A stretch of 64,000 nucleotides of DNA, taken from positions 1-64,000 of the forward strand of contig JAJTXY010000004.1 of the NCBI GenBank assembly GCA_021463865.1, in the 5' to 3' direction. The position numbers were made by a program, and so were the translations under genes. Below, piece by piece: positions 8,120-17,661 of the stretch (position 1 is the stretch's first letter; the number at the start of each line of letters is the position of its first letter). This DNA is from Anaerolineae bacterium (GTDB lineage Bacteria > Chloroflexota > Anaerolineae > Aggregatilineales > J027). The notes under the pieces are model-generated. The model ran no database searches. It had not been told where the DNA came from and saw only the letters and a list, made by a program, of their open reading frames with translations.

Positions 8120-9484
8120 TTAGGGCAGCGGCGTCAAGGTTGGGAAAGGCGTGGAAGTTAGGAAGGGCGTTGGTGAGCCATTCCATTCGGCAAATTGGGT
8201 CGAGGTGGCAACCCACACTGCCGTGCCTGTCGCCGAAACGACCTCAGCGGTGGCCTGTGCATCTACCAGTTCATCGCTGACGGTCACGCTAAACATCGGG
8301 CCCTCGGTGACATAGGGGTCAAATTTTCGCACAATTTCAAACCACGTATTACCCGGTTTGAGGTGCATGGGGTTGTTACGGTCATTATAGTTAAAGCGCA
8401 ATTGGATTGACCCATACTCCCGATTGCGATACCACCAGCCCTGATACCACTGCCCATCGCGGAAGAGCCATGCCCGTGAATAACCCCAGAGTTGATGCTC
8501 CAGCGCGATCCCCCCGACCTCGCTCTCATAGACATCAGGCCGATCCGTATGCCAAACCTCCAAAATCACGAGGTTATCGGTGGTAATCTGCTCACCCGTG
8601 CCTAAATCAATATGGGGCAGACCGGAATCCCAACGATAATATTTGCCATCGGCGGGGTTGTACTGCCAACGCACATCGGATTGGGGGCTGTACCAGTCAA
8701 TATAAATATCACTGGCGGTGTCCCCATCAGGGTCAGGAGTTTCGGAAAAAGCCAATCCTACGGCCTGCATCCCCTGATTCACGTCAATGCGTTCGGCCTC
8801 AGCCCAAATGCCATCGGTATCACCAAACAGGGTGTGTTCAAAGGCTTTGCCCGGTTCGGGATAGCGGCAAAAGGTTGGGCAGGGGTAGTTGGCAAAATGG
8901 GGGGTAATGGCCCGCCAGCGCCAATCGGATTCTAAAATATAGTTGCGAATCCAGTCGTTTGAGCCGCTGTAGGCTAACAACGCTTGAAACATATCTACCA
9001 ATTCGAGGTCAATCAGACGCGCTGAACGTATACTGCCTACCCGTCCGGGGCTGTGACTGCGGAAAATGGCGGCAAACCGAGTGACGCCCCCTTCGGCTTC
9101 ATATTCAAATACAATATCAGCAGCACTCAGGCCATATTGGGGGCGCACAATCGGCGGGTAGTTGCTGATTTTGACAATCAGGTTACGCCGATCACGGGCA
9201 TCTTCATTGGGATAAGGTAAACCGGTTAGAGAATTAATATTTTCGGGATATTCAAAAGGGCCAAGCGCTACCACCGTAGATTCCGGTGTCGGGGTCAGGC
9301 TGGGCGCAGGGGTGTTTTGGGTCGACCCTACTGGGAAATCTTCACTGCCTTCAATGGTATTGGTCGGAAAGGCCGTAACCGTTGACCCTTGTCGGGCACT
9401 GGTCACGCCGCTGTTGAGGCTGAACACGACCAGCGTTACGAAAATCAACAAGCCAGCCGTTGCAAAAATCTGAGACCGCTTCAT
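8120..9484 (-). CDS. DUF3048 (YerB-like) secreted protein
   Basis: 454 residues. An N-terminal signal anchor (FATAGLLIFVTLVVFSL) is followed by a Thr/Pro-rich linker, then the DUF3048 N-domain with the recognisable RPQYGLSAADIVFEYEAEGG and FRSHSPGRVGSIRSAR segments, and the DUF3048 C-domain ending before another Pro/Thr-rich tail. YerB-like proteins are extracytoplasmic proteins of Firmicutes and Chloroflexi with no firm function. The ATG at 9484 with AGGGAA upstream is preferred to a start at 9520. It is the middle gene of the caspase operon. Confidence 0.88.
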   Translation of the reverse strand: MKRSQIFATAGLLIFVTLVVFSLNSGVTSARQGSTVTAFPTNTIEGSEDFPVGSTQNTPAPSLTPTPESTVVALGPFEYPENINSLTGLPYPNEDARDRRNLIVKISNYPPIVRPQYGLSAADIVFEYEAEGGVTRFAAIFRSHSPGRVGSIRSARLIDLELVDMFQALLAYSGSNDWIRNYILESDWRWRAITPHFANYPCPTFCRYPEPGKAFEHTLFGDTDGIWAEAERIDVNQGMQAVGLAFSETPDPDGDTASDIYIDWYSPQSDVRWQYNPADGKYYRWDSGLPHIDLGTGEQITTDNLVILEVWHTDRPDVYESEVGGIALEHQLWGYSRAWLFRDGQWYQGWWYRNREYGSIQLRFNYNDRNNPMHLKPGNTWFEIVRKFDPYVTEGPMFSVTVSDELVDAQATAEVVSATGTAVWVATSTQFAEWNGSPTPFLTSTPFPTLTPLP

Positions 9485-9578
9485 GGACAAATTCCCTATA
9501 ATTCGCCGAAAAAACAGCAAGGAATTATCCGGTGGTCAGTTCGATTTGTAAACTACGACTTCTCTGCGTTTCCTACGT

Positions 9579-10610
9579 TCACCAGAATCCGGCGAGTCGG
9601 GCAAACAAGCGGCGGCGTTTGGCACGATTGGCCCGGCTGGGGGGTCGCAAGAGGGTTGTGCGTTCAGAATCATAAGCGATTTTGCTTTGGACAGTCGGTT
9701 CGAAGGCAGCCGTGTGATAATTCATCTGCGGCGGACGATCCACCAATGTCTGTTCATATTCGCCTTTTCGCAGCACCCCCGGACGCAAACGGGTATGGTC
9801 TAGATCAGGTGGGCGTGAGGCAGGGCGTTTGGTTTCAACCGAAAGGGTCTTAAAAATGAAGTCCCCACCGCCATCGCCAACCAGACGGCCTACTTGGGGA
9901 ATTTGCCGCCCGTGTGTATAGCTGCTGACTTGATCTTGCAGATACATGCCAAGATGAGAAGCCCGCAAGATGCCATCTTTGGCAGCGTGGCCCATTAATC
10001 CCCGCAGTAAAAAATAGGTAAAAATTGAATGGCCCTCACCGGTAAGACGATCAGAAATCATTTGGTCGGCTGTACCCGCTGTGATGATTTGGCGGGCCGA
10101 GCGCCGCAAAAATTCGTCATAGGGATCACTTGAACCACGCATCAGCGCCAAACCGCTAAAACAGGCGTCCAATAAAAACAGTACATGCTTGGCGGGCATA
10201 AAAGCGGTCTGACGGATGAACTCATCCATCTCGATGAAGGTGCTCCACAAGCCCTGTTCCGCGTCGTAGGGCGCGATATACCCAACGTTGCCCATCGCCG
10301 TCCGCGCACGGGTGATGCCATGTCCAGCATAATAAATCAACAGGCGATCATCCTTGCCAATACGGTTGGGGTCGGTCAGGTGATCTTCAACCACCGATTC
10401 AATAACAGCTTTGGTGGCTTGTTGGCCCGTCAATAAAACAATATGATCAGCAGGGAAACTGAGTTCTTTGATAAGAAAATCCACCAATGTCACCGCGCCA
10501 GATTCAGCAGTTTCTAACGGTGGCAGGCTATCATTTTTGTAGCGATCAATGCCGATCACCAGCGCCCAGCTTTTGGCATAAGAAGTCGAGAATTGTTTTT
10601 GATTTGTCAT
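9579..10610 (-). CDS. caspase-like (peptidase C14) protein
   Basis: 343 residues. The caspase/metacaspase p20 core is clear: ALVIGIDRY (16-24), catalytic His in YYAGHG (H97) and catalytic Cys in LLDACFSG (C150), with SDRLTGEGHSIFTYFLLRGL as the p10-like part. The family cleaves after Arg/Lys or Asp. A Pro/Arg-rich, probably disordered C-terminal 100 residues ends in a basic RANRAKRRR patch. No signal peptide is seen, so it is cytoplasmic. It leads an operon with the DUF3048 protein and a methyltransferase. Both catalytic residues are intact, so it is probably active. Confidence 0.9.
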   Translation of the reverse strand: MTNQKQFSTSYAKSWALVIGIDRYKNDSLPPLETAESGAVTLVDFLIKELSFPADHIVLLTGQQATKAVIESVVEDHLTDPNRIGKDDRLLIYYAGHGITRARTAMGNVGYIAPYDAEQGLWSTFIEMDEFIRQTAFMPAKHVLFLLDACFSGLALMRGSSDPYDEFLRRSARQIITAGTADQMISDRLTGEGHSIFTYFLLRGLMGHAAKDGILRASHLGMYLQDQVSSYTHGRQIPQVGRLVGDGGGDFIFKTLSVETKRPASRPPDLDHTRLRPGVLRKGEYEQTLVDRPPQMNYHTAAFEPTVQSKIAYDSERTTLLRPPSRANRAKRRRLFARLAGFW

Positions 10611-10839
10611 AGTTAATAGCTGTAACGCTCACTTTAGATTACAGACAGCGCCTTGTGTTAGACTGAGATATAATAATTGGAATGATCCATCCTAATCATT
10701 GGAGAAAAATGAAAACCGAATCCAAACGATACACCTACTCTTTACTATCTTAACTCAACTTTCTAAAATTTGTGAAACATTTATACTTTTTTCAGATTTA
10801 GCTTGAGGGTCGAGAATTGTATCCGGCAAATAGCGCTCT
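10611..10839. other. intergenic region between caspase and histidine kinase genes
   Basis: This divergent intergenic stretch of 229 bases must hold the promoters of both genes. On the + strand there is TATAAT at 10669-10674, without a convincing -35. A 14-codon open frame with a GGAGA site starts at 10709, too short to call. The region from 10740 is AT-rich. Confidence 0.4.
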
Positions 10840-13284
10840 ATGACAGCAACGCCGCCATCTCTAAAAATCCGCCATTTAACGCGCCCGGCTGTCGGCTGGC
10901 AGATGGGTGATCCCTCAACCTATGCGGTGCCGTTTCACAATCTCAAAGTCATCCGCTTGGCCCTGCACGATACCGTTGCTTTCCATCTCCGCCAGATTCA
11001 GCCAACCGTTACCCATGCGGAAATCATTGCTGCCCAAACCGCCGCCGAGGGTGAATGGCTGCGGTTGCTCAATGCCTCACTTCCACCAGACAGTGCCCCT
11101 TTAACATTGGAACACGTGGTCAATTCACGATTGCGCTATAGTTATGAATTTCATTGGTTGGCCGAACATTATGCAAGCCAATTGAGCGGCGACGCGGCCC
11201 AGTTTTGGAAGATGCTGACCAAACGATTGATTGGCACAGAAAAGCGGTGGTTGGCTCGGCTGCTGCCAACCGCGTTTTTGTATCGCCAACTCCCTACCCT
11301 GCTGCGACCCGCAACGATCAACCTTCTCAATTTCAACTACGTGGGATTACGCACGCTTGAGGCCATGTGGACTGCCGACGAAGCCCTTATTCCGATTGAG
11401 CAAGAATATGAAGACCTTTATCTGCGAGATATGGAGTCGCTGCTGCGAACTGTCCTCAAGGAAGTCCCCAATATCACGGGGCGTAATACCAGCTTATTTG
11501 CCCAACAAGACCCAACTGACCGACACATCACCTACCAATGGACAGTCGGTTGGCAAGAAAAATCTCAACATACTTCACGGGCCATCGCCATTGGCCTCCT
11601 ATTGAGTGTTTTGTTAAGCCTGCTAGATGTCCAATTTGGTAACAATTTTATCTTGTCACAATTGGTCATTGCACCATTTTTCTTCGCGGTCATTTGGGTC
11701 GTTATCTTGCAGATGCGGCGGGCACTCGGCGAACAGGAATACGCCCGACGTGAAGCCGATTTACGGGCTGATGAGCAGGTCGAAATGCTCGAAAATGCCC
11801 AACGAATAGACCGCGAACTGCACAGTGTCTTAAGTGTGGAGCGTGTCTTATCATTGATTTTGGATTGGGCTATCCGCTTTACCTTTGCTGATACCGCCGC
11901 TGTCATGCTGGTGGACGCTCAACACGGCACTTTGCACACCGGCAAACATCAAGGCTACCCCCGCGAACTCGTCACTATTGACCTCAATATGCCCATTTCT
12001 TGGCAGCAAGGCGTCACCGGACGTGCCGCACGCACGGGGCAGATCTGCTATGTACCGGATGTGCTGCAAGACCCAGATTACCTGCCACTGGTGAAGGGGA
12101 TTCGTTCACAACTAGTCGTCCCGATCAAACGTGGGGCCGAGGTCATTGCCATTCTCAATCTTGAAAAAACAGTGGCCGATGGGTTTTCAGTTGAAGAACA
12201 CCGCCGTATCGAATTGTTGTGCAGCCGCGCCGCCATTGCGATTATCAATGCCCAACTTTTTGCCGAAACGCAGCGTGAACGCGAAAAACTACGCACACTG
12301 TTGGCCGCCGTCAGCGAAGGGGTCATTGTCACAGATCGGGATGACAAACTTATTTTGGTCAATCAGATGGTGATTGATTTGTTCAATTTGGAAGAACACA
12401 GAGACTATACCCGTCTGAATTTTGCTGAGACCTTTGGGCACACACCCCTCAATGACATCTACTATCAAGAAAACGGCCTGCGCGATACTATCGTTCGTGC
12501 TGAAATCAGTTTGCAAGGGCGCAATTTTGAGGTGTCACGGGTGCCGGTTCAGCATGTGGGCTACACGTTGGTGCTGCACGACATCACACCCTTTAAGGAG
12601 CTTGACCAACTTAAGACCGATTTTGTGCAGATGTTTTCGCACGACATCAAAAATCCCATTAGTACAATTATTGGCAGTCTCGGCTATCTGGAGATGTCCC
12701 AAGAGTTAAATCAGCGGGGCAAAGATAATCTTAGTCGGGCAGAACGGGCCGCTTTCTACATCAACCAATTGATTGATGACCTGTTGCATTTGACCAGATT
12801 AGAAGCGGGTATTGCGCTCGATCTAAAACCCATCCGCCTTGCAACGGTGATCGCGGAGGCGGAAGACGCCAACCGAATGCGCCTTGATGAGAAACAGCTT
12901 ACCCTTGAGATTGTCCTTGCGCCCCATCTCCCCCTTGTTTTGATTGACCCATCACGCATCAATCAGGTGTTAAATAATTTGCTTGGTAACGCGATCAAAT
13001 ACACACCCACTGGGGGTAAAATCACCCTGACCGCCTTTGTATGGGGCGGCAATTTTGTTGAGGTGCGGATACAAGATACGGGCATTGGCATCCCGCCAGA
13101 ATATCTCAATACGATCTTTGATAAATTTGTGCGCGTCAAAAGCGACGAAAACGTGCGAATTAAGGGCACTGGCTTGGGCTTGGCGATTGTCCGTAAATTG
13201 ATCGAGGCACACGGCGGCAGCATCCGGGTCGAGAGTGTACTGGGTCAAGGGGCAACCTTTGTTTTCACTCTGCCCTGTGCCTAA
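10840..13284 (+). CDS. membrane sensor histidine kinase (GAF-PAS-HisKA-HATPase)
   Basis: 814 residues. The first 245 form a helical domain I do not recognise. Two membrane helices follow (about 247-263 and 270-291), then a coiled linker, a GAF domain (about 320-480), a PAS-like domain (about 490-590), the dimerisation domain with phospho-acceptor H601 in FSHDIKNP, and an ATPase domain with N-box NQVLNNLLGNAIKYTP, G1 DTGIGIP and G2 KGTGLGLAI. The H-box reads HDIKNP, not the usual HELRTP. No response-regulator gene is adjacent; the nearest is the receiver at 43234. The start lacks a good ribosome site, so it could lie slightly elsewhere. Confidence 0.92.
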   Translation: MTATPPSLKIRHLTRPAVGWQMGDPSTYAVPFHNLKVIRLALHDTVAFHLRQIQPTVTHAEIIAAQTAAEGEWLRLLNASLPPDSAPLTLEHVVNSRLRYSYEFHWLAEHYASQLSGDAAQFWKMLTKRLIGTEKRWLARLLPTAFLYRQLPTLLRPATINLLNFNYVGLRTLEAMWTADEALIPIEQEYEDLYLRDMESLLRTVLKEVPNITGRNTSLFAQQDPTDRHITYQWTVGWQEKSQHTSRAIAIGLLLSVLLSLLDVQFGNNFILSQLVIAPFFFAVIWVVILQMRRALGEQEYARREADLRADEQVEMLENAQRIDRELHSVLSVERVLSLILDWAIRFTFADTAAVMLVDAQHGTLHTGKHQGYPRELVTIDLNMPISWQQGVTGRAARTGQICYVPDVLQDPDYLPLVKGIRSQLVVPIKRGAEVIAILNLEKTVADGFSVEEHRRIELLCSRAAIAIINAQLFAETQREREKLRTLLAAVSEGVIVTDRDDKLILVNQMVIDLFNLEEHRDYTRLNFAETFGHTPLNDIYYQENGLRDTIVRAEISLQGRNFEVSRVPVQHVGYTLVLHDITPFKELDQLKTDFVQMFSHDIKNPISTIIGSLGYLEMSQELNQRGKDNLSRAERAAFYINQLIDDLLHLTRLEAGIALDLKPIRLATVIAEAEDANRMRLDEKQLTLEIVLAPHLPLVLIDPSRINQVLNNLLGNAIKYTPTGGKITLTAFVWGGNFVEVRIQDTGIGIPPEYLNTIFDKFVRVKSDENVRIKGTGLGLAIVRKLIEAHGGSIRVESVLGQGATFVFTLPCA

Positions 13285-13380
13285 CCACCCACTTGGCCTA
13301 TTTTTCCCCAATTCATTGGTGATTAAGCTAGAATCAAATGACAAGTATTTGTATTCATAACTTAGAGGCGGGGTAAATCT

Positions 13381-14400
13381 ATGATCCGTTCGCTATTGGC
13401 CCCTCGCGCCAATGCTCAAACTAAAGCTACTGATGAGGAAACTGCCGAAGCGCCAGTCATTAAACGCAACCTCACGCGCGAAAATCTTGAAGCGGCGTTA
13501 GGGGATGAAATTTTGGTCTGGCTCGATTTTGTTGACGCGGATACAGAGGAAATTCAGTGGCTTCAACAAACATTTAAATTGCATCCGATTGTGGTGACGG
13601 ATTTACAACGGGAAGATCGCCGACCAACATTGGTGGTCTACCCAGAATATATGTTTTTATCGCTCTTTCAGCCCCAGATGGTAATAGGGCAAGTGAAGGG
13701 GGAGGAAATTCACTGCATTATCGGGACCGCGTTCTTTCTTACCATCCGAAAAGCCAACAGCACCGCCATAGAGGGCGTTTATAATCGTGTAGCACAAAAC
13801 GAAGAGGCATGGGGGCGGGGCACGATTTATTTTCTCTATCTGGTCATTCAGGCGGTCATTGACTCTTATTATCCGCTGTTGGATCGTATCAGTGTTCTGC
13901 TATTTGAGCTAGAAGAAAAGACTTTAAGCAATGGGGAAGGCAAAGCCGCCCAAAAATCTGTCTATCGTATCAAACAACAGCTTATTGCCTTGCGTCAGAT
14001 GATTTCGCCCCAACGCGAAGTGCTGTCGAATGTGATCGGGGAGCACCGTATTAGCCAGAGTCCTTCTAATCGGGATTTGTTTGCCCATCTCTATGAGCGC
14101 CTGCTGCGAATTTATGATGTGATTGATGCCCAACGAGACTTATCGAATAACGTCTTGGATTTGCTGCAAAATCAGGAATCTATTCACCTGACTGAAGCAG
14201 TCAACCGCCTCACCATCATTTCGATTATTTTTCTGCCGCTGACCTTTTTGGTAAGCCTCTTTAGCCTCAATTTCATTACGACAGAGCCGGAACTAGAAAT
14301 TCCAATGCCGGGGTGGGTATTTTTCACCTTATTGACTGGCATTATGATGTTATGTGGGCTGTTATTGGCGCGATTTTTCCGAAAACAGGGTTGGTTATAA
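13381..14400 (+). CDS. CorA-family divalent cation transporter with altered signature
   Basis: 339 residues with CorA layout: a soluble alpha/beta N-terminal domain, a long helix (residues about 175-275), and two C-terminal membrane helices. The end of helix 1 reads FLVSLFSLNF where CorA has YGMNF, so Gly and Met of the GMN selectivity motif are Ser and Leu (295-297) and only Asn is kept. The acidic loop TTEPELEI follows. It may carry a cation other than Mg2+, or be weakly selective. Its end overlaps the convergent GT39 gene by 59 bases. Confidence 0.85.
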   Translation: MIRSLLAPRANAQTKATDEETAEAPVIKRNLTRENLEAALGDEILVWLDFVDADTEEIQWLQQTFKLHPIVVTDLQREDRRPTLVVYPEYMFLSLFQPQMVIGQVKGEEIHCIIGTAFFLTIRKANSTAIEGVYNRVAQNEEAWGRGTIYFLYLVIQAVIDSYYPLLDRISVLLFELEEKTLSNGEGKAAQKSVYRIKQQLIALRQMISPQREVLSNVIGEHRISQSPSNRDLFAHLYERLLRIYDVIDAQRDLSNNVLDLLQNQESIHLTEAVNRLTIISIIFLPLTFLVSLFSLNFITTEPELEIPMPGWVFFTLLTGIMMLCGLLLARFFRKQGWL

Positions 14401-15967
14401 CGGGAGTGACCTGCCACACGGTCAGCCAGAGTCCATTTTTGGGGCGGCGGAAAATGGCAAGGCGTTCCCACGTCAGGCCGTCGAGTTGGACGGGGGTATC
14501 TTCAAGGGGTTCGGTTTCGCCAAAGGCTTGCTCAACAATGACATAAATCGGCGCTGTGGTGGCGCTGTGTTCGATTAAGGGTATCCACAGGTCGGGGGTA
14601 ACGGTTGGCCTGTGCAATTCTGGCCCCAAACAAGTAAGTTGAATGGGTTCAATAGCATATAGTTCGAGGCGATCACAGAGATAGGCCACCATCATGACAT
14701 GAATCTGTCCATCCACCCGCTGGCCCGTTTGCTGCACATACCCCAATGCAGGTAATAGGCCATAAGCATTCAAGCGGCTTTGGAAATAATCGCGATTATC
14801 AAAATAGGGCATTTTGAGGGCGGGTGCATCGTTGGAAGCGTTGACCGCGAAAGGCCAAGCAAACGTGATCGCCCAAATCGCCAAAATCAGCCCGACAGCG
14901 GCCCGCCACACTTGCTCTTGCGGCTTGGATGGAATAGATGGCAAGCGGAGTTGGGTAAACGTCGCCAATCCACCCCCCACGAGCATCGCCACCGGAAACA
15001 TGCCCGGCATCAGATAGCGGCTGTGGATACGCACCACCAAAATCAAGATAGGTATCCAAATAATTAGCAACCATGCAATCCCAAACAGGGTCGCCCGGCG
15101 GGTTTTCCATAAACCAAGCGCTACAACCAGCAAGCCGATAATCGTCATTGGTTCAGAAATCAATAGTTCGGCCTTATTCCACGTTTCCTCAAGTTTGCCC
15201 GTGTCTTCGTTGGAAAAGACGCTTTCATCGAGCAAGGATTGATCTACCAAGACATATTCAACGTCCTGTGTTTTGGCAATTGCCGCCGGAATCAGGACAG
15301 GCACAATCCATAGAAGCAAGGTCGCACTACCAGCGACCACCAGAAATTTGAAATAGTGCTTCATTTGAGTACGAATTTTATCCTGCCCCCACTGGCCGAG
15401 GCACACAATCGCCGCGACGGGGATTAATGCACTAAACATCATGGTCAGTTTCGCCATTGAAGCCAGCGCGACCAACAAACCGACTATCCCCGCCCGCTGA
15501 TAGGTGGGTTTTTGCGCCAGATAGACACTCTGCCACGCCGTCAGCGCCCCCAATGCCGCCGCGATGCCATCGGCCAGCACCATGCGCTCATAAAACAGGG
15601 CATAGGGCAGCAGGGCATAAAAAATGATGGCAATGAGGGCCGCGCGTCTGTTAAATAATCGGCGAGTAGTGGCATACAGCGCCGCACTCCCCAACAACGT
15701 GAACAAGGCGACGGCAGAACGCGACATATGCAGGGCATGGGTGGGATCGGTGGCATGAAACGGCGCGATCCAGACATATAGCAAGAATTTACCGAGGCTT
15801 TTTTCGGCGGGGTGGGTCTCAAAATTGGCGATACCCGCCGCACGTTCGATATGGCGGTGTTCATCAATAAAAAAGGGTTGATGCGTGGGCCGATGGGCGC
15901 GGAAAAAGAAATGGAGCAGCAGGACGAGGACAATTAAGCCGTAGGTCGAAAATTTTCGCTTTGCCAT
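14342..15967 (-). CDS. GT39-like membrane glycosyltransferase, copy 2
   Basis: 541 residues with about 11 membrane helices. The first extracytoplasmic loop has the Asp-Glu pair (D35-E36 in FFIDEHRH) expected of GT-C enzymes that use polyprenyl-phosphate sugars, and YERMVLADG occurs in a later loop. The protein at 15983 has the same architecture (RAHRPTH, FIDE, YALFYERM-LADG, KLTMMF), so the two are tandem duplicates. The C-terminal domain is probably outside the membrane. It is the third gene of an operon with the PHP phosphoesterase and the other copy. Confidence 0.82.
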   Translation of the reverse strand: MAKRKFSTYGLIVLVLLLHFFFRAHRPTHQPFFIDEHRHIERAAGIANFETHPAEKSLGKFLLYVWIAPFHATDPTHALHMSRSAVALFTLLGSAALYATTRRLFNRRAALIAIIFYALLPYALFYERMVLADGIAAALGALTAWQSVYLAQKPTYQRAGIVGLLVALASMAKLTMMFSALIPVAAIVCLGQWGQDKIRTQMKHYFKFLVVAGSATLLLWIVPVLIPAAIAKTQDVEYVLVDQSLLDESVFSNEDTGKLEETWNKAELLISEPMTIIGLLVVALGLWKTRRATLFGIAWLLIIWIPILILVVRIHSRYLMPGMFPVAMLVGGGLATFTQLRLPSIPSKPQEQVWRAAVGLILAIWAITFAWPFAVNASNDAPALKMPYFDNRDYFQSRLNAYGLLPALGYVQQTGQRVDGQIHVMMVAYLCDRLELYAIEPIQLTCLGPELHRPTVTPDLWIPLIEHSATTAPIYVIVEQAFGETEPLEDTPVQLDGLTWERLAIFRRPKNGLWLTVWQVTPVITNPVFGKIAPITAHITS

Positions 15968-15982
15968 CGGTATTCTTTCAGG

Positions 15983-17635
15983 TTATTGGGGTGAATCGGC
16001 GTCAGAAGTGGACATCGGTGCTTGAACATTGTCTCCACACACGCTGACTTGGCTGTTGAGCGGGCAGACTTCCCACACCGTCACCCATACGCCGTCTTTG
16101 GGACGCTGAATGGAGCGCAACCGCTGCCATGTCAGGTCACGCTCACTGGTTGGAATATCGCGGTAATCTTCCACAATCAGATAGAGCGGCTGTTCTTGTT
16201 GAGCGCGTTCGGTTAATTTTTGCCATGCTTCGTTAATGGTTTTATTGGTATAGCCATCACTTAGACAGGTCAAATCCACTTTGGGATAGGCATATAGATC
16301 CATGCTCTCGCACAAAAACATCACGCCCATGACTTCGATCTGCTCATCAACAGGTTTGCCTTTGGATTCTAGATAATCCAGCGCATCCAAGAGGCCATAG
16401 GCACTATAGCGCGTTTGATAATACTGCTTCTCGTCGCGGTCAGGCAGTTCGATTTTTGGTGCATTATAGGCGGCGTTATAGGCAAAAGGTAGCGCATAGA
16501 CCACGCCCCACACCAGCACCAATCCCGTCAATGTGGCTGGCAATAGGCGTGGATATTTCGGTGAGACTTTGGGAATACGAATCTCTTTGGCCGCCACTAT
16601 CCCCGCCCCCAGCAGCATCGCCAGCGGGAAAATGCCCGGTGTGAAATAGCGCGTTTGCACCCACCCCACCAGCAGAATGGTGGGTAAATAGGCCAAGACT
16701 AACCAGAGCAGAGCATAACTGGCACGACGCGGCGCTTGCCAAATCGCCAATCCAACACACAGTAGCATAAGCGTGACCATCAGTGGCGACAACAGCATCG
16801 GGAAGGTGTCCCAGATACCAACCAGCTTATCCCAATTGCCTTGTTTAATGAGGTTATCACCGGCTAGATAGCGGTCTACCAGCACATATTTTTCGCCCGT
16901 GACCACCGCCGTGCCTACCGGAATCAGAACGGGCAACCACACCCCGATACATACCACCCCCGCCACGACCAAATAGCGGAAATGGGCCATGAATTGTTTA
17001 TAAAAAACAGCCAGTATCTGGCGCAAATTGGCAAATTTCAGTTCTGGCAGGGGGGCGCGATTTTGATTAAAGAAGAAAATCGCCATCACAGGCAGGATGG
17101 CAATAAACATCATGGTCAATTTTGCCAGTGCTGCCAAGCCGACCAACAATCCAACCACCGCCGCCCGCCGATAATTGGGTCTTTGGGCAAAGGTTAGGCT
17201 GTAGAGCGCGGTCAAAGTTGCCATGACCCCTGCTGGTCCATCCGCCAAAGCCATGCGCTCATAAAACAGGGCATAGGGGGCAATGGCATAAAATCCAATG
17301 GCAATAAACGCCGCCGGACGCCCAAAAAACTTTTCAGTCAGGCGATAGAGTGCTGCCAATCCGACTAGCGAGAATAAGGCAACCGCCACCCGTGAAGCCC
17401 ACAGTGCCTCGGATCGTTCGGTATTAAACGGCGCAATCAAAATATAGAGCAGATATTTGCCGTGACTGTTCAGCCCCAGCGTCCACAAATCTTCCACATT
17501 GGCGGCGCGGCGGAGATGGCGATCTTCATCAATAAACAGGGGAAGATGGGTAGGCCGATGCGCACGTAAGCCAAAATGCAGCAGACATACCATCACAAAC
17601 AGGAACAAGAGGGCAGCAGTTCGACGCGACATCAT
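15983..17635 (-). CDS. GT39-like membrane glycosyltransferase, copy 1
   Basis: 550 residues, with the same layout as the neighbour: N-terminal helix, RAHRPTHLPLFIDEDRH with D36-E37 in the first loop, a second conserved segment PYALFYERMALADG, and multiple helices. GT39/PMT-type enzymes move a sugar from a lipid carrier to protein or lipid on the outer face of the membrane. The start is taken at the first of two adjacent ATGs (17635); an upstream TTG at 17650 has no ribosome site. It begins about 27 bases after the PHP gene and ends 15 bases before the other copy, so the three genes form one operon. Confidence 0.83.
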   Translation of the reverse strand: MMSRRTAALLFLFVMVCLLHFGLRAHRPTHLPLFIDEDRHLRRAANVEDLWTLGLNSHGKYLLYILIAPFNTERSEALWASRVAVALFSLVGLAALYRLTEKFFGRPAAFIAIGFYAIAPYALFYERMALADGPAGVMATLTALYSLTFAQRPNYRRAAVVGLLVGLAALAKLTMMFIAILPVMAIFFFNQNRAPLPELKFANLRQILAVFYKQFMAHFRYLVVAGVVCIGVWLPVLIPVGTAVVTGEKYVLVDRYLAGDNLIKQGNWDKLVGIWDTFPMLLSPLMVTLMLLCVGLAIWQAPRRASYALLWLVLAYLPTILLVGWVQTRYFTPGIFPLAMLLGAGIVAAKEIRIPKVSPKYPRLLPATLTGLVLVWGVVYALPFAYNAAYNAPKIELPDRDEKQYYQTRYSAYGLLDALDYLESKGKPVDEQIEVMGVMFLCESMDLYAYPKVDLTCLSDGYTNKTINEAWQKLTERAQQEQPLYLIVEDYRDIPTSERDLTWQRLRSIQRPKDGVWVTVWEVCPLNSQVSVCGDNVQAPMSTSDADSPQ

Positions 17636-17661
17636 TCCATACCAATACAAACTACGTTGAC

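Noticed and set aside
10709-10753. 14-codon frame with GGAGA before the ATG
   Set aside because: Too short and not followed by an attenuator; no attenuation-type residues.
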